Source of the DNA: Latrodectus hesperus
Taxonomy: Eukaryota > Arthropoda > Arachnida > Araneae > Theridiidae
Assembly: GCA_037975125.1 (NCBI GenBank)
Contig: JAJQOW010000212.1
Span: 1 to 64,000, forward strand
Length of the DNA stretch: 64,000 bases
Direction: 5' to 3'
Part shown: piece after piece, positions 1 through 11,896 of the stretch
Position numbering within the stretch: position 1 is the first letter of the stretch
How the letters are laid out: every line of letters starts with the position of its first letter
Made by a program: the position numbers and the translations under genes
The notes under the pieces: generated by a model
What the model was told of the DNA's origin: nothing
Seen by the model: only the letters and a program-made list of their open reading frames with translations
Databases searched by the model: none

Positions 1-1156
1 ATAACAAATGTTTTATACTCATGCGCATTCTTAATTCAAGAAATTGATGTTTTCAAATCAATTGCCTTGTCTGGATGATTTGCTGGATACGCTTATGTAA
101 TATGACAAGTTTTTGTGTGCTAATCACAGTTTTACATTTTATTTTTTCTGAGATACTTGCAATTAATAGTTCCAGTAATTTAGATATTAATGAGAAAGTT
201 GGCTAATATTAATTTAAAAGTGATTTCTTCTGAATCATTAACTTGTAAATTAAAGAAAAGAAATTCAAAGAATGATTTTAATTTTTAAATTACTTTCTTC
301 AAAACATTAATCCCTACAAATACTTATTATTAGATTGATTCACCTAATTGTCCTGTTATTGAAAAGCATATTATATCTAAGAACAATGGGGTTTTAATAT
401 AAACATTGCAATAGATATTACAAATTTAAAGAGATAGAGATCCAAATCGGAGAAGAACAATGTAGAATGCTAGGAAATATTAGTTTAACGTTTGGGTTGT
501 GATGCAATCTTTTGAGTTAAATACACACTCATTCATTCAGATAATTTCTCTCAAGAATATGCACTATTCTTTCACCACTTCGCACTTCATGTTTTGGAAC
601 TTCAATGCTTCACGGGATTTTCCAAAATATTCATCACAAATAAAAATGAAATTAATATAACCACGTCGGCAACCACATTGCGGAAAGGAATTTTTGTGCT
701 GATGCACTAGAGAGAAGAATATCTGCATGTCAAACAAAAAGAGGAGTTGATTCAGAGTACATACAACGGCCCATCATAAAGGTGCGTGGTTGTTTTTCGG
801 TGAGACATCGACCAATGAAACTACGGTGAGGCTGACTCACATCATAAGGAATAAATGATTTGTCGAAATGACAAAAAAAGACATCATAGCCTTTATCGAT
901 GGCTACTTGGTCCCCCTGACCGATGAAGACCTTGAGATGACAATAGTTTGCAAGTGAGTAACAAAACGAAAAGAAAACGAGGAAGAAACTGAAAAGCTTG
1001 GCCTTACCCGGAAGAATCTGCAATAGGTCAGCAAAATGGCAAGAGGGATAACAATCAGCACTAGTCATTGACGATAATATAGTTGAAACTGTCGAGTTCA
1101 GCAATCGTGTTGACAGGATTATGTACTTGTACAGAGGAATTTTGAAGGAAAAGAAG
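1..1156 (+). repeat. Segment A, copy 1 of 3 (tandem-array unit start)
   Basis: This stretch recurs at about 22690-24061 and 58358-59713 in the same orientation with small indels and substitutions. Shared landmarks include ATTGCCTTGTCTGGATGATT near position 60 and the block around 560-620. The window opens inside the repeat, because the other two copies are preceded by segment G. Copy 1 is cut short: at 1156 it jumps directly to segment B, whereas copy 3 has about 1.4 kb more before B starts at 60953. Apart from the decayed transposase tail at 868-1157 I see nothing coding. Confidence 0.85.
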
Positions 1157-1157
1157 C
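868..1157 (+). pseudogene. Decayed Tigger/pogo-like transposase C-terminus, copy 1
   Basis: Read in the plus direction with frame jumps, the sequence gives MTKKDIIAFIDGYLVPLTDE, then an acidic stretch (QNEKE, EEET), then a line ending FSNRVDRIMYLYRGILKEKK. This order (a TKEDI/LTDEDL segment, an acidic linker, an 'R...YR.(I/L)LKEKK' motif) resembles the C-terminal region of Tigger (CENP-B/DDE_1) transposases. The DDE core is not visible. The 124-residue minus-strand frame over 730-1104 is an antisense shadow of this relic. The copy ends at the deletion junction with segment B. The family call rests on remembered pattern and is moderate. Confidence 0.5.
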
Positions 1158-3630
1158 CGTGTGATCCACACCAAACATATCATTCTGTATGACCAAATGG
1201 ACTTTTAAGTAAGTATTTTCAAATGGTAAAAGTTATTATAGAGTAATAAAAATCGTTAATGTCCGTAATTTCATTCCTCTTGAAAAATATTAACATATTT
1301 TCCATTTTCATGTAGTTTCACATTCTGCAATTAGTAGATTCCGAAATCTACTTGCATTGAACTACTGAGAAATATCAGCAAGTTTGATTTCATTTGCTAT
1401 TTTACAAATGTGGTATATATTATTTAGTAACTTACAATAACGAATGTATATATTAAGAATGCTGTATGATTTTTAAAGAAATATAGTAGCGTTTTAATTA
1501 TAATTCCAAAATATTAAATTAAAACAAAAAAATTATCGATATTCTAAATTTGAAAATAATTTTTAATGTCTGCTTTCAAACTATTTTGTTAATTTTTTGG
1601 TAGACAATAAGAATGATACTGCTTTATTAATTGCTGATAAAGCATTTATTCTGCTTTGTACAAATAATCCAAAATGAATCATTACAATTTTTCCAAAATT
1701 TTATTCGGAATTCAAAACTTATGAGATTGTATGAATTATAGATGTTGTGCTAATTTCAATGAATATTTTTTAGTATAATAAAATAGCAGTTGTGAGAAGA
1801 TCGCCCAAATCATACGAGAAAGTAAAATTACTTATATTTAATCACATTCCTTATCAAATTACTTTCAGATGCTTCTAAAGAAGAATTTCTTCATATTGAA
1901 CTTAAGAACATTTACTTCATTTTTACATTACGTTTTTCTTCAAATTAACAATGATACATATGAAAGAGAAACTAGAATTACAAGATTATATTGATATTAA
2001 TTTTACATTTGAACTCTATTTTATAAATTCTTACTTTTATATTTACTCAAATTTATAAAGTGTATTACTCTTTTATTAAATATTGTGAAGTAGGAAAGAT
2101 CTATAACCTCAGTAATATAATATCTAATTATAATCCTACAACTCATTTGGCTTTATACAGGAAATTCAGTATACTAAGTATAATTTTTGATAACATTTAC
2201 TTGAAATACTTTATAAAAAGAATGTTTAACATGAGAAAAAATAAAGATAAAACTTGTATAACATAAAAATTTCTTAGTAAACATAAAGATAAATCTTTCA
2301 ACACTGAACCCAAACATACCTATCCCGTTAACAAATATTTCAATTGATGTGATAGATATCAGAACAACTCAAAACAACGCTAAATTTCCGTAAAATATGG
2401 TATAGCCTCTATTAACACAAATATGCACCAAGTAACACAAATAATAATAAAATAATTCATATAATAAAATTTCTAACTTGATATTAGGTAGTTACAATGA
2501 ATTAAGTAAATATTTTACTTAATAAGTTGTTAAAAGTATAGATATCTAGAGTTTAGCGTGTTAGATTAAATTACATAACATGACTGTTATGCCTTACGCA
2601 TTATTTATCTAATAAGGGGACTTGTAGAAAGAAAAGAAAATTATATTCCAGATGCAAAGTGAATGGAAATAGTACGAGAGCAAATATGTCATGATATCAT
2701 GGAACAAACAGTCAAGGTTATAAATAAATAATTTGAATATAATTAGCTATTACTTCAAGAAACGGAGCTAATTCTTACATGAAATTCGGTTGAACCATGT
2801 GACATTGATAATAATGATTTAGAAAGAGGTTATAAGCAGTTATCGATCTTGTTACGGCATTTTATTTCCCACAGATATAAATGCAGATTCAAGTATATAA
2901 AATACACAATTTACTCCTAAATAGTGATCATTCTGTTAAAGATAATCATTGTTCACATATAATATAACGTACATGGTATCTTTCATGATACAAAGATACT
3001 TGAACTAATGCATGAACACTCGCACATTCACCAACATCTACTTTTTCAAATATTTGAGACAGCATTGATAAATAAGATTCTTTATATTTTCTTTCTTTTA
3101 GAAAAAGTATTAAGGAACCTAAATTAAATAAATTTAGCAAATATTACATTTTGAAAGTGACGCAAAAAATCAAAAAGTATTATCAACAACTAAAAAAATG
3201 CTAAATTTTTTAAAATATATAAAAGAATAACTTGTCAGTTTTTTAAAAGAATTGTATCTCATTACTATAGTTACACTGAAAATATATTTTAAGCGTAATC
3301 TGAAAAATTTTATTGCATCTTATTTTACTTTTGTATATTTAAGATCATATTAAAAATATGAATTATGCTGATATGAAATCCTACAAAATGATTAGATAAT
3401 GTTAATTTATCCATATAGGAAAATAATGTAAAAATTGTTTTTGAAATAATTCAGCAGTTTTATCTTGATATAAAAAAATTTGTTTCTGTGCAATATTATA
3501 ATTTCTGAGATCGATCGACTGAATTGTGATATCTTATAAGAATGACTTTTGCATGTTTTTGTCAGTTTGGGGTAAGAGAAATCTTTTTCAAAACCAATTG
3601 CAGAAAAAAATGTTAAACAAGATTTGATAA
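1157..3630 (+). repeat. Segment B, copy 1 of 2
   Basis: Starting at GTGATCCACACCAAACATAT, this stretch is repeated at 60953-63040 (GTGATCCATACCAAACATAT) in the same orientation with scattered substitutions and a few larger deletions in the second copy. The sequence is about three-quarters A+T. Only short frames open (for example 68 residues at 2060-2266), and they are not kept in copy 2. I see no gene, RNA gene or known element. Confidence 0.8.
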
Positions 3631-4049
3631 ATAACTGTAGTGACAAATTTCGATAAAGGGTGTAATCCTTTATACAATGATTCCCTTCAATTATTCATTG
3701 TTTCTGATTGTTTAAAATAGTTTATTAATTTTAAACACACACACGATTAAAATTTTTGATTAGTTACATCTTTATTTACAATACGCGATTTACAAGCGAA
3801 TACTACTTCATTAACAAGAATATATTAATATAAAAAGTTTTCCTAACAAAATCAGTTTATTCGGAACTGCTTCAGGGAATAAAATGCTACTTTTTATCAA
3901 CATATTGTTTTCTTAAGTCTGAGTTATGGGATTGCTATAATTCGAAAACGTAATTACCGTATTTATTATTAAATTAAACCGTGAATAACACTGTATTCAA
4001 TGAATGTAAAAATGATCATGCCACGATATAATCAAATGAAACTGTTTGC
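3631..4049. other. AT-rich spacer between segments B and C
   Basis: No open frame, repeat match or motif that I could place. The corresponding stretch is missing from the third array unit, where segment B runs into segment C near 63040-63060. Confidence 0.5.
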
Positions 4050-4949
4050 AGAAACTCTGATAGTTTCATGAAGCAAGTTTTTTATTTTTTCTTCCTTTGA
4101 AAAATGTCCGCCATGAGATATCACTAAATGAAAGAAAATATAATTACCGATACATATATAATTTCCTTTACATTAATGAAAGTAATTTCAACTCAATAAA
4201 AAATAACTAATAAATAAAAAGTTATTTTCATATATTTTAGGAATTATTTGACATCTTCTCACTTGATATAGGCAGAAAAACTTAGTTAGTGAATAGGAAT
4301 GTAGCATTTTTAACAAAGCTTAGACAGCAATAAATATCAATCAAGAGTAAATATCATTTTTAAACTCATTTTCTTTTAACATGTATCTATACTATTTTCA
4401 AGCGGATGTAGATATCAGGAACTAAGATGATTGGTTCCTAAAATCTATATACATTGAACTGCTGGGAAAACCTACATCTTGTTAATTTATAAATAAGCTA
4501 CATGACACGATTTTTAAAATTAATACAATGAAAAAGTATATTAAACATCTAACATAACTTATTTTGGAAATATGGCAATTTTTATTCAATAAGAAAATAT
4601 TAACGTTCATTAAATCAGCCATTTTACATGTGTGTATTAAATATGCACCGGAGGTAATTATCTCACTTTTGAAATGTTTTCTCATCTGTCTGAAAGTATG
4701 AAAGATACAAATAATAGTGAATAAATGATTAAACACCACCATATTTCTAAAGAGTATTATGGATTTTAAGAAGCAAAGCATCAAATAAAATGTCTATTAG
4801 ATGTTGTTTTGATTTTGTTGAGGATTTCAGATGTATTCAAATTGGCTATGTGAACGTAGAATGCAATGTGTTTTCAGAAGCATGTCTTTCGAATTTTAAC
4901 GTTATCGAATGGAGCTCATTTAAAAGCTGTCCACCATCATTTATTCGTT

Positions 4950-5096
4950 TCAAGAGGTAAAAACCTTTGAAACGGAAGTATGAATGTCTGCACGTGCAAT
5001 TTCAATAGATTCCGAGTAAACAATTTCACAATTATGATTCTTTAAAATGTTCTCAAACAGCTCGTAAATACCTGTTGAATTTAAAAATGCCACTGG
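4950..5096 (-). other. Candidate terminal exon of unknown gene (segment C)
   Basis: On the minus strand a pyrimidine-rich TTCCTTCCAG acceptor is followed by 48 codons and a TGA. The translation (starting PVAFLNSTGIYELFE, later AR-ADIHTSVSKVFTS) has balanced composition, unlike the surrounding AT-rich noise. I do not recognise the protein family. In the duplicate at 31089-31235 the frame is kept, but a TAG arises five codons earlier and the acceptor context is poorer. It may be a captured exon, a transposon remnant or chance. Confidence 0.25.
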
Positions 5097-6428
5097 CTGG
5101 AAGGAATTTTTACAAATTTAAAAAACTAGTTTTAAAATGTTAAACTTAATATGTTACAGTTGAGGAATGACAGCAAAATTGTCGACCACTGACATACAAA
5201 TCTGCATTATATAGCTATCAAAGGGAATATTTCTGACATTTTCTTTTATTTTGAGATGAAATATTTATAGTATTGGTGGAATGCCTTAATACTATCATTG
5301 TCTAGGGAAGGAGATCTAAAATATTATTGGGAGCCAGTAAATAAAATAATGATCCTACAAGTTTCAATTGATTGCAAAGAACAATTAATTTGAGCAGAAA
5401 ACAAACTTAAAACAACATCAGAATCTCTAAAGTAGGACTTGTACAATTTTTCAAATCTTTCAGGCAGAAAGACAGTTTTTAAACAAGATGTTACTAATTA
5501 TTTGAAATTATATTGTAATGTATGTTCTAAGGCAGAAAAAACGTGATATAGACTTATATACATTAACATACATGTATCACATTAAAAATATTTTTACGAT
5601 TTTAATGTGTAATTTGTATTAAGAAAGGCATTCACTATCTATTTAAAAATATTTCTATAATATTTCACTCTAAGAATTTATAATATAATATATTAAATAG
5701 TTTAACGCATATAAAACGTTTTGGTAAAAGGGAAAAATTTTCATTGCGATTGTCACAAGAAGCGTTAAATTCTTTAGCGCAAAACTATAATAGAAATAGC
5801 ACAAAACGCAATCAAAGAGAAATTAGGAACAAAATTATCAGCAAATGTGCAGAAAAACTGTTATTTAAAGCATACATTTTTTTACTGTAGAAGAAAAGTA
5901 CAGCTCAATATAAACCAAATTTCCGTAGATAGAATAAACACCTATTAAGAAAAACGACAGCGAAAAAAACTAAGAAAACATTTTTATAAGAAAATTTCTT
6001 ACTAAAATTTGGTAGTTATATAAAATTCATAAGAAAATACATGTTTTGTTGCAAAGTCTTGAGTCCAGTAAATTTTCATATTCGCATCGTAAATTTGTAA
6101 AAGCAATTGCAGAATAAAAGATTTGAAACAACTACATAGTAATCTTTATAAGATGTGACATTAGTATTAATTTTTTTCTTTAATGTAACATAGATAAATC
6201 ACTTAATATAAAATCTAAGGACCAAAATGTCTCTTATCCTCCAAAAGGAATATTGTAGAAAAAAATATTTAATTAAAAGTATAGATAAATACAAAATTAT
6301 TGTACTTTAAAATCAAACATTTAAATGAGAAGAGTAACAATCAATTTTAATATACTCCTGCTAGTGAAAAATAAAATTATTGGCCTCTTATACAAAACAT
6401 CTTCGCAAACATTTCCTGCTCGTACTGT

Positions 6429-7246
6429 CTAAATATTTTCTCTAAGTGTGGCGCATAAGAATATAGGATGCCCAGATTTAACATTGAAAAAGTAAAAAAT
6501 TTGAATCTTTAGAGATACATTTCGAAAACAATCATCTCCACTGGCAAGATTGAATTTTACAACCGATCTATGCCTTGGTCTGTAATACAAATTCGGGATA
6601 GCAATATTCAAGGACTTACGAGAAATACGATAATAGAGTCCTTCCTGAGCACTTAGTTTGATAGATCTTTTAATAAGATGTTTAATATAATATGGAAGGG
6701 CATTAGACGAGAAATATTCTGCCTTATGAAAGCACCTTTTAGCGGGAAGTTGGCTTTTTCGTTTCCTGGAACACATTATTGGTTTGGAACCTACTTGAGC
6801 ACTATAGTTTTTTCAAATAATGCCAAGTTTCTCAGATTAGAACGACAGTCCAATACGTCCAGCGTTACGGGATATCTCTCAAAAACAGTAGGCAAGTGAG
6901 CAGCTGAGGAATCACTGGGGATAACAATTCCTATGAAATTTTAAAACTGATATGGCAGCTGAGACAGAGCTGTGTGGATAACAGAATTTCCAAAGTGAAA
7001 TGCGGCACCTCGAGCAACAAGGATACAGAAAGAGAAAATTTTGGAGAAAATTACGGTACCGGTTTTTGGACGATTGACAAAAGGGATACATTGGTAAAGA
7101 TTCAAATCAAAACTAGTTGGGGTAAAAAAGAGTTTAATATTTCCAGAACGAGGAATCTTCGAATAGAAGGGTCAGTTTTACTTTCAGTTATACTTTTGAC
7201 TAATGTCAAGATTAATCCAGAACCATTTAAAATTTATTATTTTTAG
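6429..7246. other. Segment C core with overlapping open frames, unknown
   Basis: This is the least AT-rich part of segment C. It has a 115-residue minus frame (6429-6776), a 73-residue plus frame (6678-6899) and a 90-residue plus frame (6974-7246, opening MDNRISKVKCGTSS). All three recur in copy 2 at 32568-33388. Because the whole segment is nearly identical between copies, persistence of the frames is not evidence of selection. I recognise no domain. It could be the remains of a transposon's coding region. Confidence 0.25.
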
Positions 7247-8765
7247 TGGAACAATTAAATCGAGTTAGTGCTTTAAATCAAGTGAATCTTTAACTGAGAA
7301 AATCTCTCTGCTAAAAGCGCATCAGGGTCTTTATATTTATAGGCTGCTATTGTTTTTATTCATTCCAAGGCGAAAGCCTCCAAAAACTCTAATGATCTTT
7401 TGGAAGAAAATTAAGGCTTTCTCTTAAATTATGGATCTTCAGGGATTATCCTTAATCAACATAAGCATGGCGTCAATTAAGAGTTTTTCCTTCTCTTGAA
7501 ACATTACGTAAGGACTGATTTTTATTTTTTAAATTATTGAGTACATTTTCAATGGTCATAACAAGTGATTCATTGAAAAAAATAAGAATGGAAAATATGA
7601 CCATGCTATAGGTTTCGATATGTCCAGTGCAACTCCACCTTGCTCCACCCTGGTATTTAAGGACACCGTGTCTCTTCATGGCATGGTTGGACAAGTTCTC
7701 TTTATGTGACTTTTATGTTAAATTATTATTAGTATGCGGTTTTTTTTACCGGATATTAGTTCGAATGTTGTCGAGCTCAAGAAGTCCAGTACTCTCCATC
7801 ATTCTTCATTTGTGTCAGAATATAACACTTGAGAATGAAGATTAAAATTTTTCTACAAAAACAGAATATTTTAAGCGATTAACATAGGAGAATGCAAAAT
7901 GATTACAAGGAGGGAATAGTAATAAAACTTTAATATTTAAAGTTTTACAACTCAATATTTCTTAATTTAAACTATAAACACACACAGTGTTAGCAAACTT
8001 TAATATTTAGATTTTGTGATGTCTCCTTTATAACACGGTATATCTTTGTGAAATACTAGATTGGATTCAATTTATATATTTGTAAATAGAAATTAATTTT
8101 CTTTTTTAAGTTTTTTCTTCCATACATTAATCAAAATTTAAAAGTATCCACGTATTTTTATAAATTTTCTAGAAGCATACTGTAAAGTTTAGACTTACAT
8201 AATATATTGGTTTTTTGATTTATTTATATTTCTATAACATTTAATTGTTTCATCCTGGTAGATCAGAGTAGTATGGACTAAAACAAATCGTAATTCTTAC
8301 ATGAAACGCATTAAAACATTAAAATTTGAAAATATAAAGCAAAACAATCCTCAACTAACAATTACATCATATACTTCATCTTTTGTGCTAGAGAACTGGT
8401 TCCATATGAAACCATTTCCCCGAACAGAAAACTAAAACACTGCATCTTTCTTACGGTCATCAATCTTTTAAAATATTTTATATACGAAAATTTCTTATTT
8501 AAAATTTGGTAGTTACTTATTAACTTGACAATAATTGCGAAGATTTTCTGAGAATAATCTTTAATTTCTTTACCATTTGTTAAAACAACCAAGCACCAGA
8601 CACCAGAATGCTTAGAGCTGGATTGATTGGCCGGATTGTTCATTTATAATTAAGTATATTATTTCTATGAATAGCTGTGTGTCTTAACCTCAACATTATC
8701 AAACAATTTATAAACTTTAATCAACCAGATAGAACTCCAAGCTTGAGATGATTGAATGATGCGGA

Positions 8766-8955
8766 TTATTTGTTTTGTTTGTTTGTGTGTTTGTCGCTCA
8801 ACGGTCATTTTTTGCACACGAGTGCTAATTAGACCGGAACCTACTGTTTAAAGTGGATTCAGAACCACAAAAACATCGATGCCCAAGGTGGGATTCAAAC
8901 CACGAATTTTTGAACAAAAGGCAATGGCGCTAACCTTTCGCCTGCCAAATCGGCT
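8766..8955 (-). mobile_element. tRNA-derived SINE, copy in segment C1
   Basis: On the minus strand the element has a degraded A-box-like stretch (TTGGCAGGCG, GGTTAGCGC) followed by a clear B box, GGTTTGAATCC, embedded in GTGGTTTGAATCCCACCTTG. This is the internal RNA polymerase III promoter arrangement of a tRNA-related SINE. Its 3' end is a CAAACA/CAAACAAA-type simple tail. Similar 12-bp sequences flank it: GAATGATGCGGA at 8754-8765 and GAGTGATGCAGA at 8956-8967, a slightly decayed target duplication. No tRNA cloverleaf is intact, so it is not a functional tRNA gene. Confidence 0.75.
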
Positions 8956-9796
8956 GAGTGATGCAGAATAAGCTATTTTGGGAAATTGTAGTATAAATTT
9001 GGAGTGAGAGGCAGAATTTTCTAGATGTATGAAAGATCATTCATTAAGAATGCTTCGCTTAAAATTGCAATGCTGCTGACTACGTATGAATTACCTATAT
9101 TGATAAGAGTTTAAATTTTGAAGCATACAAGATGGCAACACATGGTACATATTTATTTTGGGTAATTTATAAACAGCTATTAAATAAAATTAAAAAAAGT
9201 AAAATATCTTAAAATTAATATAACTTTAGCGCCATGAAAAACGATAATATCAATAACTTTAATGTATGGGTTGAAACCATGGGTGCATTATAATAATATA
9301 AATTTTATATTAATTCTTATAAAGAAGCAAATAACGTATTCAATCTTTGTTATTTTATGAAGTGCAGAATTTATCTAAATCTTATTTAAGATAATGGTAA
9401 TTATTACATTATTAAACATTAATTCTTTCACTTATATTTTAGCTATACATCTGTAAATCTGTAAAGGCATCAAAATATTAGTTATTAATACATTTATGTA
9501 AATTAGGTATATTTTTATCAATACTCTTTTATATGCTTCGAATACTTCTTGAAAAAGATTATTCATTTTACATTGTGACCTCAAGTGGTTACATTTGAAA
9601 TACGACCTTTTAGCACCAATATAAGAAATCAAAGAATATCTGAGTTACGGATTGCATAGTTTGAGTGTTTGTTTGTTTTAAGGACTTTGATTTTGGAGGT
9701 AAAAAATAATGTTTGTGCATTTTGCTTTAAGGTGTTTTCTTTTTTAGCGATTAGAGTTCCATCATTTAAATTGTTATTTTGAAATGACAAGTATTA

Positions 9797-9969
9797 TTAA
9801 GAGTAGTAGCCAAGGTTTTTGTGTATATTGTGGACAACTATATATAAAGTAATAAAAATGAATAACAATGTTATAGTGTCCTTGAGCTATGTGGGGCAGT
9901 GAAAATTTTACTTTATTAACATAGTACTTATTCTTTTGATTTATATTGTTCTTTTGAAGAATGGATCCA
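9797..9969. other. Extra sequence in C1 before the truncated Tc1
   Basis: Copy C2 runs from TATTATTACTTATTC straight on, while C1 has about 130 extra bases (AGAGTAGTAGCCAAGG onward) before the shared ACTTATTCTTTTGATTTATA. No gene or repeat is recognised in it. Just downstream, at 9969/9970, C1 has lost the region that in C2 carries the Tc1 left end. Confidence 0.5.
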
Positions 9970-11331
9970 TTGTAGAGTAATGAAAATTTAGCAATACATT
10001 TATATAGTTAACGTACGTAATTGATTACAATTTTAAAATCACAGGTTAATTTCAGTCCGAGAAGAGCCATTGCAGAAGTGAAATAGAGGTACATTAATAA
10101 CCGGTGTAACCGCCAGAATTTTGAATGCAAAAATACAAACGTGCATGCGTTGAATCATACAGATGCTGGATGTCCGTTTGTGGGATGGAGTTCCATGCCT
10201 GTTGGACTTGGTCGATCAATACAGAGACGGATAATGTTGGTTGTGGATGACGCTGGAGTTGTCGTCCAATAATGTCCCACATGCGTGCTCAATTAGAGAT
10301 AGATCTGGCAGGCCAAGGCAACATGTCAACACCCTTTAGAGCACGTTGGGTTACAACAGCAGTATGAGGTCGAGCGTTATCCTGTTGGAAAACACCTCCT
10401 GGAATGCTACGCATGAAAGGCAGAACAACAGTTTGAATCACCAGACTGAAGTACACATTTGCTGTCAGGGTGCGTGGGATAACCACGAGAGTGCTTCTGC
10501 TGCCATAAGAAGTTGCTACCCAGACCATAACTTCAGGTGTAAGTCCTGTGTGTCTAGGTCGCAGACAGGATGGCTGCAGCTGCTCACCTGGCCTCCACCT
10601 AACCAACACACAGCCATCAATGGCACCAAGGCAGAACCGGCTTTCATCAGAAAACAAAACAGATCTACACTCCGTTCTCCAATGAGCTCCAGCCTAACAC
10701 CACTGACGTCGCAAACGGCAGTGATGTGGTGGTTAGTGGAATGCACGCTACAGGACGTCTGGCTCCGAGCTGTCCTTGAACAAACCGATTCGTAACAGTG
10801 TGTTGTGTCACTGTGGTACCAACTGCTGCTCGAATTTCTGCTGCAGACGCAGTACGACACGCTACGGCCATACGCCGAACACGGCGGTCTTCCCTCTCAG
10901 TAGTGCCACGTGGGTCTTGAGACAGAGCCTTCCATTGACCACTGCTGCAAACATTCATGCACACTGGATTCATTCCTGCCAAGCTTTTCTGCAATCTCGC
11001 GGAAAGAAAATCCACCTGCTCGTTGCCTATTATACGATCTCATTCTAACTCAATGAGATGTTGATAATGGCTTCGTCGTCTTCTTAAAGGCATTGTGGAC
11101 TAGCATTAACTCACTACATCAAATCTCGACGCTAAACAACGCTCAGGAACGTTACAGCTCGTATTTAAAGTGAATCTGAATTGCATCTTCCGTGTGTCGC
11201 TACTAGTGACTCACTGATGCGCCGAGCGCAAAATTTGAATCTACGTCATCATTCAGATGTATGAACATTTCTGCCAAATTTGGTTTCGCTAGCACAACTC
11301 CTTTTTGGTGTTTGGATTTTTTCCATCACTG
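9970..11331 (-). mobile_element. Tc1-like transposon, left end deleted (copy C1)
   Basis: The right terminal inverted repeat is present (CTTTTTGGTGTTTGGAT ... CCATCACTG) and abuts TA at 11332-11333. The left repeat, present at 36058 in the duplicate, is absent here: flanking GGATCCA joins directly to TTGTAGAGTAATG inside the element. The flanks match those of the C2 copy, so this is the same ancestral insertion and the loss of the left end came later. It is a non-mobile relic. Confidence 0.85.
10094..11093 (-). pseudogene. Tc1 transposase relic (C1)
   Basis: The start ATG at 11093 opens MPLRRRRSHYQHL, followed by a TGA where an arginine codon would fit and then a paired-like helix-turn-helix region. 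Later, in shifted frames, come the catalytic blocks: FSDESRF (first Asp, near 10640-10657) and QQDNARPHTA (second Asp, near 10360-10390). The segment that should hold the third acidic residue is disrupted, ending ARSISN. It resumes as MWDIIGRQLQ and ends GGYTGY with TAA at 10096-10094. The span suits the usual 330-345 residues of Tc1 transposases, but several frameshifts inactivate it. Confidence 0.85.
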
Positions 11332-11896
11332 TAGATTGAAAACTTAAGGAATTAGAGACAATTAATGTCTCGAATTTTCCAGCGCGCAAATTTCTATTTT
11401 GAGCTTGGATGTGCATAAAGGGAAAAGACGCCCACGCCTTTTCTTGTAATTCTGTCAGTATAAAATGCATTTTCTTATGATAAATGTTTATTTTCTCTTT
11501 GTCTGCATCAATAAAGGCTAAATCATAAATTTAATACATTTACATTAATAAATTTTATTAAGGAAGAGTTATGAGTTATATCCATAAAAATTAGCACATA
11601 TTTGAATTTAGAATTGAGTGCGAATACGGCGAATCAGATATATGAGTGCTTTTATGCAAAAAATCTTTAAGTAGAAAAGTGACTATAATAGCTTTAAATG
11701 CTCCTTTTAAGGAGCACACATATTAATTTTAATACGAGGGTTACTCTAAAAATTTTGAGATCCACGCAGACGAGATTTAACAAAATAAAAATAACGGTTT
11801 GATTTTAAAGTACAAAGTATTTTAACACAGAAGAGGATTTTTTACTGACTTCATTCAGCTTATTTAGCGTGGAATAAATTTTAAACAGAAGAGAAA

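Noticed and set aside
730..1104. 124-residue minus-strand frame with a hydrophobic, signal-peptide-like stretch (copies at 23446-23777 and 59094-59426)
   Set aside because: The copies differ by frameshift and in their starts, and the plus strand of the same DNA shows the motif order of a transposase C-terminus. The frame is antisense.
7180..7240. LLTNVKINPEP-like end of the 6974-7246 frame as a 2A-like or LINE N-terminal motif
   Set aside because: Only a loose resemblance to NPGP-type motifs. The key glycine is absent and the frame context is unsupported.
8860..8955. A functional tRNA gene on the minus strand
   Set aside because: The B box is good but the A box is degraded and no cloverleaf stems pair. 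The SINE tail and target duplication explain it better.
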